The translations under genes and the position numbers were made by a program. DNA of 64,000 nt from Anadara kagoshimensis (taxonomy: Eukaryota > Mollusca > Bivalvia > Arcoida > Arcidae), in the NCBI GenBank assembly GCA_021292105.1, contig CM037869.1, positions 4,745,001 through 4,809,000 on the forward strand. Reading direction: 5' to 3'. This document shows, in pieces, positions 33,022 to 44,059 of the stretch (within the stretch, counting starts at the first letter, position 1; the number at the start of each line of letters is the position of its first letter). The notes under the pieces are model-generated. The model did no database searches. It was not told the origin of the DNA and was given only the letters and a program-made list of their open reading frames with translations.

Positions 33022-33780
33022 CATCATATGAATTGAATACATTACAAGTCACAATATGACAAAGGGGAAGTATACTGGTGATGGAGCACTAAGGAACACG
33101 AGGCCGGATATTAGTAATAAATAGCCGTGTACATTACCTCCCGTGAAATTACCAAATCTAACCTTACACAAACATTATAAAAAAATAAGTTAAAGAAACC
33201 TAAACTTCGGAACCCCCCATTTTAGTAAAATAATTTTGAAAAATGTCCAAAACATTAAAATACCGTGAGTAATCCAAAGAAGGAGAAGAGACTTGATCAG
33301 CTAGGACCACTATCTCGTCTGAGAACTACGGGTATAACGCGTGTCTTATATACCCGGGGTGAGCATAGACTAACCAATGAAAACCAAGCTAAGAAATCGG
33401 CCAATGAAATAACAGATTCCAAAGCTTAAACATTATGGCTGACAAGTGTAAACTCTTACAAGTGCAACGGCACAAATAGTGAAAAACACCATGTAATACG
33501 GCATAATTCGACAGATAAAAAGGTAAACTAAATGAATTAATGCATAGCGTTATCGACATGGCATTCAACTATGTACAAATTCATGACATCGGCAATAACG
33601 ATGCAGTAAACGTGATATAAAATGTACAAAGATCGTATGTACACAAAATGTTAGCAAAATCGGCCAGTTAAAATCCATCACCGCTACAATAGAATAACGA
33701 GGAAGCGACTGGTGATGAGAGTTGTGTCCCTTGTAATACATGAGCAATGGCTGTCTGTGCAGTTTGATGTGTGTGTTATT
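33022..33780. other. Intergenic stretch, no gene recognised
   Basis: No domain-bearing ORF or repeat family recognised. It precedes the gypsy gag relic and may include a decayed 5' LTR, but paired LTR ends were not found. Confidence 0.35.
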
Positions 33781-33837
33781 TGTATCCAGGCCATCCTACA
33801 ACTCGAACACTATATTTTGGCGACGAGACGGGATTAA

Positions 33838-34440
33838 CCATGGGAGAAGAAGAGACCATAAATGATGTCGCAGTTGTGTAGCAGTTCAAGACATTTATTA
33901 TACTTTGCCGAACGCAGACAGAGCAACAGAGGAAACCGAGACGGTCTACGCTGTTGTGGTGGATGTGCTAAATCGCCATTTTGTATCTGAGGTAAACATT
34001 CCATATGAAAGAACAGTTTCGAGAGACGAGTCAGGGTGCGACAGAAACTGTAGAAATGTTTATAACCAGACTAAGACAATAGGCTGTATATTGCAAGTTC
34101 ACAAACATGGAAGAAGATATTCGAGATCAAGTAATAGAAACATGCAATTCAAAGGAGTTACGAAGAAAGTTCTTGAAAGTTGACAATTTGACACTTAAAA
34201 AATAATGTGAGTATAATAATTGCAAAAAGCTCGAGAAAGGTCAGAGATTCAAGCAGCGTCGTTGGAAAAACCATTGGACGGAATTAACAGGTTAGAACTA
34301 CGTGGTCACAAGGCCAGAGGAAAGTCAGGTCATAGAGGACGACCTTAACCGGGAGAGGTATGACGTCATCAAGCGAAGAATTCCCATTCTAAAGTATGTT
34401 ATGCTTGTGGATTATAAGAATCCATTATGAGTATCCATGT
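33838..34440 (+). pseudogene. Decayed Ty3/gypsy-type gag
   Basis: Preceded by TATTTTGGCGACGAGACGGG, a leader common upstream of gag in invertebrate gypsy elements. Translation across frames gives VLNRHFVSEVNIPYERTV, then ETVEMFITRLRQ, IRDQVIETCNSKELRRKFL and a zinc-knuckle remnant CYACG, the order seen in Mag-like gag proteins. At least three frame changes and several stops show that it is dead. No pol was identified downstream; the hairpin element at 34.44 kb interrupts or ends it. Confidence 0.65.
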
Positions 34441-34850
34441 AGGATAGGGAAATCTCGCCCGAGGGGTTGCACATTTCGTCAGAGACAAAACTTGCCGAGT
34501 CTCTGACCAGAAATGTTCAACCCCGAGGTTGAACAAAACAAATTGGTTCATTGAAAAATGGAATAATTATCATTTGAAACGCACTCAAAATTTCTAAATT
34601 GTGAAGAATTGGATGTCATTTTCCCGCAAGATGACGTCAACGTCATATTATCCATATGGTGACGTCATGTAATTGTCTTTTGATTGTGACGTCACTAAAG
34701 GTCATGTGAGATTTATAGAATCTGTCACCTGTTTGTGACCGATACCGTATGATCTCAGTCGAGGGTGATGTGATGTAACTTATCCCGATCGAGGCAAAAG
34801 CTCGATTGGGATATGTTACATCACATCACCCGAGACTACATCTTGACTGG
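34440..34850. repeat. Hairpin-rich repeat element with clustered CRE palindromes
   Basis: The inner hairpin at 34758-34838 pairs GAGGGTGATGTGATGTAACT with its complement around GATCGAGGCAAAAGCTCGAT. A second imperfect inverted pair lies near 34450-34545 (CCGAGGGGTTGCACATTTCG and GAAATGTTCAACCCCGAGG). TGACGTCA occurs at 34632, 34660 and 34687, with another just outside at 34361. No coding capacity. Confidence 0.65.
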
Positions 34851-36689
34851 TAGAAGGGAATAGTTGTCTTCGGAGAGCCACGAAGTCAGCTCTAGTCAAA
34901 CGGTTTGATGAAGTTAAACTTTTATTGAAAAAACTTCCTAAAACAATCATATTTCCCTTTTCTTGACTGCAACAATCCAAAACCGGTTATATCATCAGTA
35001 TCAAGACGTGAACGAAAATTGTAGTTTTCAAGTAGGATCATCAAATCACTGTTAAGGACCCAGAAAGACTGAGAACCCCTGGGGACCTTCATTAAAATCG
35101 AATTTTCGATGACAAGCCATCTGCTAAAGAGACGAGCTATTATGAAAAGTTAAACCAACAAACGAGTGCTGGCAACTGTATGGAGTGCATTTGAATTGTA
35201 CGATGGAAACTGCTGGTGATGGTGGATTCTGCAATGACAAAGCAGATTGACTATGGAACCGTATGTTCTCCAGCCTGCAAAAGCATATCAAGATATCACC
35301 TGTTGCTGATTGACGATACTAGTGGTTTTGTGTTGTTAGTGTATTTAGTGTATAAGGCGCAACTACAATGTTATGTACTAATGAAGCGGTAGCATAGAAC
35401 AGTTTGAATATCAATTCAACTTGTCATTACTAGAATCTTTTTTTGGAGATGCACTGAATTCCTAGGCATGCATCATTTAATGGATGCAGAACGACATCCC
35501 ATCCTTATGGAAAAAAATACTATTGGCAAATGAAAGGTGTTCATCATGGCGATTTCCTGGATAAGTAGATGTTCTTGACGAGGTTAACAAAACTCTCTAA
35601 GAACTTAATATAACTGAACCCTTCTTTGTAGGTGCGTATGGTCAGTCAACAGGAACAACTAGAAGTCTGTTCGCCCTTCATAAAGAAAAAACCCCAAAGT
35701 TATGACTTTGCCTCTAACATCACAAACCAGTTTCAGCATATTCTAAGAAGGGTCACCTTTGAGTGATATTGAATAAGGCGGCTGACAGTCAATTATTTGA
35801 GTCAAAAGTGATAAATGACTTTCGTCACCACCAGAACACCTCGACGTAATTCAATGTAAAGGTAATGCTCAAATAGTGAATACAGTACTGAATAATATAG
35901 TTACCATAAAGAACATCTGTCCTGTACACTATTTTGCAGAGGAGGAATAGAATCGAAATCAATAGTATGAACTGATCACCTTTTTCTATTATAATTGAAA
36001 TGTCTATTAAGCAATAAATGGACTTCGCAACCATTTTTAACATAGCGCAAAATGAAAGTTTAAGAGTGCTTTTGACACAAGATTGCTCAATAAATATATT
36101 TTACGTAAACACTAAAGCAAGAAATAAATTACCCATGCCTAAAACCCCTTAAAAATATATATTAACAACCTATCACAATTTTGTTTTTATAGAAATAGTA
36201 TTTCAACATGGCGTCGGTCGGCCACCTTAAATTTATTGCCGATTGTGAAAGTCTAGGATATATATATATATATATTATGTAAAATTAAATTTAACACCAG
36301 AAATGGTTTTCTCATACATAAAAACATATATAACGATATATTATAAGCCAGTGAACAGAAGTAAGAACTTTGAGATAGTATCTGGATTTCTGCTTATTAT
36401 GCAAGTTGCCAAAACTTGCCTAAACGGCAACTAATCTTGTTATATTCAAGGACAAATGAGGAAACAAAACAGCAAAATAAATTCATTAGAATGAACATTT
36501 CTAGGTTCGTAGAATGTAATATGCCTACTCGACTATGAGGATGAACTTTTGACACGTAGTAAACTAAACAAAAGAATATTATCCCATTTGGACATAATAA
36601 AGAAAAAAAATATAAAAAAAATTAACAGACGGCACATATATATACAATTTACAAACATTGTACCAATGAAAGCTTACTGAAGTCTTGCA
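34851..36689. other. Long AT-rich stretch, no gene recognised
   Basis: Could include decayed retroelement sequence, but no motif survived translation in any frame. A short TA run lies at 36258-36276. Short ORFs have no recognisable domain. Confidence 0.4.
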
Positions 36690-36862
36690 CATTAGAAAAT
36701 CATTTTAACATTGTGAATCCATACACTATAACACGTGATTTCTGAACATCTAAATTGCCAGGCACATGCGTATGGGTAAGTTATGTCTAACATACTTTGG
36801 ATACGTTCTACAAGCCAAATCGTCAGCAAAAGAAGGGTTACCGCATGGTACATTATCCACAT
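36690..36862 (-). pseudogene. LINE reverse transcriptase relic, catalytic FADD part
   Basis: Minus-strand translation gives VDNVPCGNPSFADDLA, with the FADD catalytic box at 36819-36830, then after a frame change a segment ending CAWQFRCSEITCY. This is the continuation of the LINE at 37877-39885, whose reading stops at DSGLGI. The hAT relic lies between. The LINE reading is lost below about 36690. Confidence 0.7.
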
Positions 36863-36870
36863 GTATGCAA

Positions 36871-37868
36871 GTGGCGGATTTAACAACCCCCCCCCCTTTG
36901 AAAAAAATGAGAGAGAGAGAGAGAGAGAGAGCTATTGACTAAAGTGACCACCATATGTTAATATAACAACCCCGTGTTGTTTCGGATCGCGTTCTCCGTT
37001 TCGTGTATTACTATCGATAACGTTCTTCCAGTTATAAAATCTACCTTGCACTACGAGTTAAGTTGATTTAAATGAAGTAAAGTTATGCTTACGTTACATT
37101 GTGGCACAATGATTTGCCGTCTCCATCTTCCCTGCGAAAGGAGCTTTCTTCGTGGAAAAAGAAATGGTCATCAACCACCGAGAATCTGATTGACTCCACT
37201 TTTGACAACCTGTTGGAATGTTTGAAAGTAACCGACATGGACATATTCCCAAATATTCAGACTTTTAGTTATCGGCTGCACGCTACCGATCACGAGTTGT
37301 GAAGCTGTATGCTCTTTCTCTGTACATCGTCGGACCAAAACATTTACGTACGACGATGTCAGAGGAGAGACTAGCGGGGTTAGCTCTTATGAATATCTAC
37401 CCACGGGTTGCAATTGACTACGAATCTGGCAAAAAAGTTCATTAAAATGCAGCCTAGACGTATTGAGATATAGTGTCTGTGTACATTACGTTGAAAATGT
37501 TTGTAAATATGACGGTTAGTAAATGATTCACAGAGCTTTTGTGTTATATCTGCAGTTTACTTAAATTCCTATTCCACCACATTTCACAGATTCGGAATTT
37601 AAATTTGCAAAATAAATTATTTATCAAAGGTCATGCATTTTACATTTACATGCATTTTAACATTCATTTAAATTTAGCAAAACGATAATATAGTAAATAC
37701 CTCTGAAATGTGATCATAGGTCCTAAGAAATATTAAAAATTATTTTCTTGGTCCCCATTGTGGCTGTGCCCTAGACCACTCGTCTCTGGAAGCTCGCGCC
37801 TTTGGCGCTCGCACCTACCATTGGTATAATTCTCAACCCCCCTTTCAAAAAATCCTCGATCCGCCCCT
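36871..37868 (+). mobile_element. hAT element relic nested in a LINE
   Basis: The right end is the complement of AGGGGCGGATCGAGGATTTT, a terminus common to animal hAT elements; the left end GTGGCGGATTTAACAACCC is a diverged partner. Flanks GTATGCAA (36863-36870) and GTATGCCA (37869-37876) match at 7 of 8 bases, as expected for an 8-bp hAT target duplication. It contains the C-terminal transposase relic and a (GA)n run at 36908-36931. At about 1 kb it is an internally deleted copy. Confidence 0.7.
37099..37470 (+). pseudogene. hAT transposase C-terminal dimerisation region, broken
   Basis: NDLPSPSSLRKELSSWKKKW, then DMDIFPNIQTF, then after a frame shift near 37262 IGCTLPITSCEA, and after another TMSEERLAGLALMNIYPR. 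These are, in order, the blocks of the hAT C-terminal (Dimer_Tnp_hAT) region of ZMYM/TTF-zinc-finger-type transposases. Catalytic RNase-H-like parts are missing. Two or more frameshifts make it non-functional. Confidence 0.75.
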
Positions 37869-37876
37869 GTATGCCA

Positions 37877-39885
37877 AGACCTGAATCTGTCAACTGCAGT
37901 ATTAAGCCGATGGTATATACCAGGTATAAAAAGTGGATAATATGCCATTTTGTTTTGTAATAAACCAATTGTACTGTACAGTATTAAATATAACTGAGCT
38001 ATATGTATCAACATGCATATCATCCATTTACTTAAGTAATCTAAATTATGTAGTTTATAGATAAGATCTTTGCGCCATACTGTATCAAAGGCCTTCTTTA
38101 TATCTAGGAAGGCAACGTATACTTTGATGTTAAGTTCGAGATAACTGTTTATGGATTCTTGAAAGTTAAAAGAGGTGGTTAAGCAACTCATACCGGATTG
38201 AAATCCTTGTTGTTGGCTCGCTAGAAATGACCGAAAGAAATCGCATGATTGAATTCGCAACATCAATACTTTTTCAAATACTTTATTAAGTAATGGCAAC
38301 AACTCAATCGGTCTGTAGTTGTCCGGATATTTTTTGTTCTTATTGCCACCCTTAAATATTAGAACTATAAGTCCTCTTTTCCAGCTGACAGGGATATAAC
38401 ACTTTTCTACTATTATATTGAAAAAGTCAGTAAGAACCTCAATGAGATAGTGTCCGCCGTATTTTAGATCGATGCTAGATTGCAATTTGTCGTGGCCTGG
38501 AGCTTTTCTATTCTTGAGTTCACGTATGACACTTGAAACCTCCTCGGTCGTAATTTTGCCTCCAGGCAGTAGGTCATTTGAGTCTTTGGTACTACCCAAT
38601 ATTGTAGAATACGCCGTGTTAACAAACGACTCAAACCCAACGTTGTAATCACATTCTGACTTCGGAGTATAGACATGCTCATAACAATCAGCAAATGCCC
38701 GTAATACACTTCCCGGATCACTATGTGTCTTACTATTGTGGACAATGTCTGGATAGGCTCTAGATTGCCTAGGCTTGAGCTTACTTACCAGGCGCCAAAA
38801 GAGTCTAATGTCACATTCTGCAGCACTATTTATTTCATAAAGAGCATTGTCAAGATATAACTCAGCTTCTTTTTCTAGGATATTTCGAAATTGTCTCTTG
38901 GCTCGTTTATACTCTGCATATGAGGGATGCTGCATACCCCTTGGCTTATTATTTTGAACCCAGATTCTACGCTTATACCTCATTTTCATGTGCACGCTTT
39001 ACATCAGCTGTCCAGTAGGGTTTTGTATGTGGGTTGTAACGAGACTTTGGGACAATTTCGTCAGCAGTACGTAAGATGACTCTAACTAGAACATCATTGA
39101 ACTTATCAATATCATAACTTGACAAGTATTTGTGAATAGTTTTCAATTTTTCAGTAAGTAGCCCTGAGTATGTCTTTGATAAACTACTGGTAATCTTGTT
39201 CCAGGAAGGCATTCCATCTCAACTTGTTATTTCGACGAAACTCGGCAATGCTGGCAAAAATAGGTAAATGGTCTGATGTTAAGCTAATGGAACCCTCATC
39301 AAGGATTTCAGTATCAATTTGAGTAGCAACCACCCTATCGCACAAAATATAATCCAATACAGTTTAATTTGTAACATAAGTATAACTATTTTCATTATTT
39401 ACATCATAATTAACAGGTATTAGATTATTTTCACAATTGAAGTTACATAATTCATGTGACTTTTGAGCATAAGACTTACTTACGTCAACTGGTCTAACAC
39501 TAGCATTAAAGTAACCACCCAGTATAACGTGACCATACTGTGAGTAATAACAAAAGATATCACTTAGTGTTCTAAGATTCAGCGTCACTGTCTAAAGGCA
39601 TACAACACAGAATAAATACACTAACTCACCAGTTGAGCTCGTGAGCTCTATGCCTATTATTCTATCAGATAATGTATCCGATATATCTTTTAACCTGAAT
39701 TGCAATGATTTTTTAAATAAGATAGATACACCATCTTTACCACATCTACCATTGTATGAAACACTATCATCAACCTTTGTGTATGCATAATACCTTAAGT
39801 CAATAGTATTCAAAAACTCCTTCGTTCGTGCCTTTAATTTGTGCTCGTTAAGTAAAATTAAAATGAAATTTGAGAATATTAATTT
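37877..39885 (-). pseudogene. Non-LTR retrotransposon (LINE) endonuclease and reverse transcriptase relic
   Basis: Read on the minus strand from about 39885. Endonuclease part: LLNEHKL-like start, CGKDGVSILFKKS, GGYFNASV (usual GDFNA box with the Asp changed) and TSDHLPI near 39260. Then a linker to TKPYWTADVKRA and a long open frame from about 38995. RT part: NYRPIELLPLLNKVFEKVL, GFQSGMSCLTTSF and FLDIKKAFDTVW (the first catalytic Asp). After a frame change it reaches PLFIPG/FLYLVY and DSGLGI at the hAT insertion. Several frame breaks occur (near 39590, 39360, 39215, 38980, 37960). The 5' end and the region beyond FADD are missing. Clade not assigned. Confidence 0.85.
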
Positions 39886-39889
39886 TCAG

Positions 39890-42330
39890 CATAAACGTTT
39901 TAACAATATATAATTTTTCTTTTTTAAAGACAAAAATCTGTTTCCCAAAGATTATAACAAGACGAAGAATTTAAACTTGCATACCAAATGCCCATGTATT
40001 TCTCCGGGAATGTCAAACTCCATGGACTGTTGTGAGAAGTGATGAGGGAATATCTACTACTCATAAATTCAAAAGATAAAATCTGAGAAGATAGGGGAGC
40101 AAAATCGCCACTAAATGACATAAACGACTTTAAAGATCTATTTTCTCTTTATCAGCTCACATATATATATTTGTCATGCCGTTCATCCCATGTACTTAGG
40201 AGAATGTTTCATAGACCTATTCAGTGATTTTAAACAATAAACGATATGCCATTCTCTCAATATCTACCAATAACAGATGACGGAAAGCACGAATAAGTTC
40301 ACAGTGTCAGATAGGTCACTTGGTAGACATCCAATTCCCACTGTCGCTTTTATAAGAGACAGTATTCCTGTGCAAAGCATTTTAAAAATAAACACTGATA
40401 CGTCACGTACATTACAGTGTTTTATAGAATATTAGTCTCTTTTGAGAAATATTGGTACTTTCGTTGTCAATTTCATTCTTAGAGGTTTTTTTCGAGTTTT
40501 TAACATTGTCGCTGAAAATACGTAATCTGCGTTATGAATACAGATATATGACAATATATACTGTATATATATTGTATCAATAAATTAAACAATTTACACC
40601 TTATGACATGTATAATGGATATATGAAACATTAGAGTTTCAAAAAGCTTACAAATAATAATAAAAATATTTCTATCTACTGGAATCTAAAGCGTCGTTTT
40701 AAGGGTGTAATTTATGTTAGGACCATAGATTCAAATGTATGGTAAAATGGGAAACCCGTCGTTTGAAATGATATATCTTAGACCACAGAAAGTCGATAAA
40801 TTATATACTCTGCCTTCAGATACCTAACTATTAGCTTTAAATGGAGTATACTATCTTGTTTGTAATTACGTTTGGTATTTTACGCTATCACAAATATGTA
40901 AAATACGAAAGAAATCGCATAAATTCGTAGATGGAAATCCGGAAAATTGTGTTGCGTTATCGGTTGTCATTTCCAAGTTTACAAAGAACAATTTTCTTCC
41001 GGTTTTAGCAATAGTTTACATGCGCTCCAAAATTTGAAGGTCAAAATTCAGTGGTGCTGCTTCCATAAAAACAGACAATTCTGAATTACTACGGTGAGTT
41101 AATTTACATTTATGTACACCACAAGACTAATTTTAAATGTAACTCAAAAGCTTCGATTCTTATCAGATTATTTATTCACTTATATGTATATTATCATACA
41201 CATGTTTGAAAAAATCCCTTGCATACCATGTGCATTCTACGTTTTTTTTCCGAATCTGGACAAATCCATCGTTATAGACTGCACAATATTAATGTAACCA
41301 TGTATTAAAATTAAGTTTTATTTTAATTCAGTTAAGTAAGTTCCATAATTTATTTAGTAAATTAACTTAATAATAATTTAACTGAATTTGTTATATATGT
41401 ATACATTTGTCAGTTACGTTTTTTTATGATTTCTTGTTCATTTGTTTTATGTTTATTGAATTACTTGCCATAACCAATTATTGTAATTGAGTTCGAGCAA
41501 TAAAGATATTATTATTATTAATAATATTCATTTTGTTTTATTTCAGGTTTCGTAAGAGTTGCCTTTCTTCTATTATTAAATTCTATTACTTTTAACTATT
41601 ACTTATTGTCTTCACTCTAATGACCACTAGGGTTTTTAGTTTCCTTCTCTATATTTCTTATAACTCTTTTCATTGGTTGGTTTGGCTAGTGGTCAGTCAA
41701 GCATTTCAGTCATGGGTTGCATGTGCAACATTTACTTGCTACTTTTGTACTGTTTGGGTGTTGGTTGATACTGAATGGATATTTTTCTAAGTTATTTACA
41801 AGTTATTAATACCAATAATAGGTGCCAGTGGACCCTTGCTCCACGTGTGGGGGTCGTCGTTTCCTTGTTTACTCGTATATTGGTATATTTGATTATGCTA
41901 ACTGTGATGAACTAAAACAAATATTGTTCTTTTGTCAACTCAGCAGTGTTGTTTTTATACTGTATTCTACAACCCTGTTACATTAATACACCAAAACAAG
42001 GTTATATTTTACACTTTATGGATAGATAAATGTGTTTAAATGGTGCATTAAACTACATAACGTAAAATACATGTAACATAAGAAATCAAGTATTTTGTAA
42101 GATGTACAATGAAAGATGTGGAATTTTGTGATTTAATATGGCTATTTAGCCATTCAAATGGTAGTTAAATATTTTCTTTACGCCCAAGCACTTCTTTTGA
42201 TGTTAAATTGCATACAAAAGTACAGACGTAATTTACATGTGTCATAACGTAAATTACTAATATATTATTGTTAAAATCCGCTTGTTTACAAAAAAATACT
42301 ATTGAAAATTATGGGGAAATGATTTATATG
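39890..42330. other. Long AT-rich stretch, no gene recognised
   Basis: No coding exon or named repeat identified. A short ATT repeat lies near 41507-41527. A few CACGTG-like and ACGTTAC strings occur without context. Confidence 0.4.
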
Positions 42331-42334
42331 TTTT

Positions 42335-43200
42335 TTAGAAATGTGAAAAACAGCAGCAGAAATCCAAAAGTCGTATAGAGAGAGAAAAAAGTTGAAAGAA
42401 GAAACGAAATATCTGGATAGGGAAAATCAGAGAGTTAAGGGGTACTATGTTCCTGTTGCCGAATTGAGGAAGAAAAAAGCCATTGAAAGAAGGGAAAAAA
42501 TTAGAAAGAATGGACAGAGGCAAATAGAAAAGAAAAAACTTAAATCTGTCCAGGAACCAATTACCATAAGTAACGAAACCAAAACCAAACATACTAATCA
42601 ATGTCTTTGTAACATTCAGGAAAATAAAAAAAGAGGACAAGAACAAGAATAAGCAGGGCAACATCAAAATGCAGAAGGCAAATAAAAACACTACAGGAAG
42701 ACAAGAAGCTACAAGGAAAATATAAAAAAGTATCAGATTTGAGCGTTTATTAAAGAGAAATAAATCAACAGAACAAAGTGCAGTAACAGATAGGAATAAA
42801 CTGACTCCTAAAAAGATATCAATGCAGGAATTGAGAGACGAGGATATTTTTCCAAGTAAGATTCTGAAAAAAAATTCAAGACAAAATAGTTGCGGCTAAT
42901 GTTATTGCGGCCGAAAACCGCGATGCCTATGACCAGAAAGGAAAGAATATCGTAAGAAGCATTATATAAGGAAAACATGTACAGAAGTTTATTAACTGAA
43001 GGCAACTTGAGTTACAGGAATCAACAGAAAATGATTTCGCAATAAGTCAAAAAAAAAAAAATCTTAAGCACAAAACAACAAGGAATCAGAAAACTAGTTG
43101 AAGATAAAAAGGGAAGTTTCTGAATTCTTGAACCCAGATGACAACAGCCGGGACATGCCTGGTAAAACTGACAAGGAACTATGCAAGTACACAGTATTAC
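42335..43200 (+). pseudogene. Decayed Lys/Arg-rich ORF with a DNSRxxPGK motif
   Basis: An open segment at about 42335-42650 codes KEETKYLDRENQRVKGYY and a Lys/Arg/Glu-rich coiled-coil-like stretch. Further downstream, beyond several stops and frame changes, EVSEFLNPDDNSRDMPGKTD appears at about 43113-43173. I recall this last motif from multicopy, possibly transposon-linked proteins of aquatic invertebrates, but cannot verify that. Function unknown. Confidence 0.4.
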
Positions 43201-43204
43201 ATGT

Positions 43205-43311
43205 ATTGAAAAGGGAAAAGTAAGGTGCTCTGTTATATCTTTTTATTGTCATAAATTATTGAAAAGGGAAAAGTAAGGTGCTCTGTTATATCTTTTTATT
43301 GTCATAAATTG
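43205..43311. repeat. 53-bp tandem duplication
   Basis: ATTGAAAAGGGAAAAGTAAGG..TTTTTATTGTCATAAATT occurs twice head to tail at 43204-43256 and 43257-43309 with no visible difference, suggesting a recent duplication. Confidence 0.9.
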
Positions 43312-43440
43312 TTAATGTCCAAGCTAGATCTGGGCAAGCCATAACTAGGGAAGCCAGGATTCAAGTTTGCGACCACAAAGATTATGTCAAAATAAAAGCG
43401 GGCTAGCCCAAGATCAAAAGGGGAACAAATATCGGCAGAA

Positions 43441-44035
43441 AGTCCCGATGTTAAATTTTGGCTAGCTAGGTGGGAGTTAATCAAAAATAAAAAATGGTGT
43501 GCTATGTATATATTGGGCAGAGTCGCATAATAATGCAAGGTATAGAGTGTGTGCACCTGATTAAATTAAGAATGATATTTTGTTTCATTTACATGATGCC
43601 CATATTGCTAGTCATAAGGGTATAGGTAAAATTGTCCATTTTATTTTAGAAATATGCAAAAGTGTGCGAGGGATTATGTAAATGCATGCGACATTTGTGG
43701 TGAGAGAAAGAATCCTCCAAAATTAAAGAGACACTAAATGAAATCATATTTAGTTGGAGGTAGATTTGAAAGGATTGCAACCGATATTGCTGGGCCATTT
43801 CCGTCTTCAGAAAATGGCATGAAATATATACTTGTGATTAGTGATTATTTTACTAAGTTATGTGAAATATTTCCAATGACAAATATAGCCGCTGAGACTG
43901 TAGCAGATATAATTTTTCCATGGATGGATTAAACGTTACGGATGCCCTCTGACCAAGGACGTCAATATGAAAGCGAACTTTTCCGAGAAATGTGTAAATT
44001 ATAGAATAAAAGTTATTCAGAAAATGAACAGGTCT
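43441..44035 (+). pseudogene. Ty3/gypsy pol relic: RNase H linker and integrase
   Basis: SPDVKFWLARWELI (linker after RNase H) leads into the integrase HHCC zinc domain (HLHDAHIASHKG, later CDICGERKNPPK). The core follows with RFERIATDIAGPFP (first catalytic Asp), YILVISDYFTK and SDQGRQYES (second Asp region). Frame changes occur near 43550, 43660, 43735 and 43930. The third catalytic Glu region is missing: the sequence jumps at about 44035 to the C-terminal tail. Protease and reverse transcriptase are absent upstream. Confidence 0.8.
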
Positions 44036-44059
44036 ATGGGCTATTATAAATAAAGCAGC

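Noticed and set aside
37733..37870. C-terminal extension of the LINE ORF (GADRGFFERG and following)
   Set aside because: This part is the end of the inserted hAT element read through by chance; the true LINE continuation is at 36690-36862.
42335..42691. Minus-strand Phe/Leu-rich 118-codon ORF resembling a membrane protein
   Set aside because: It is the complement of a Lys/Glu/Arg-rich tract (AAA/GAA codons), which always reads as Phe/Leu/Ser on the other strand.
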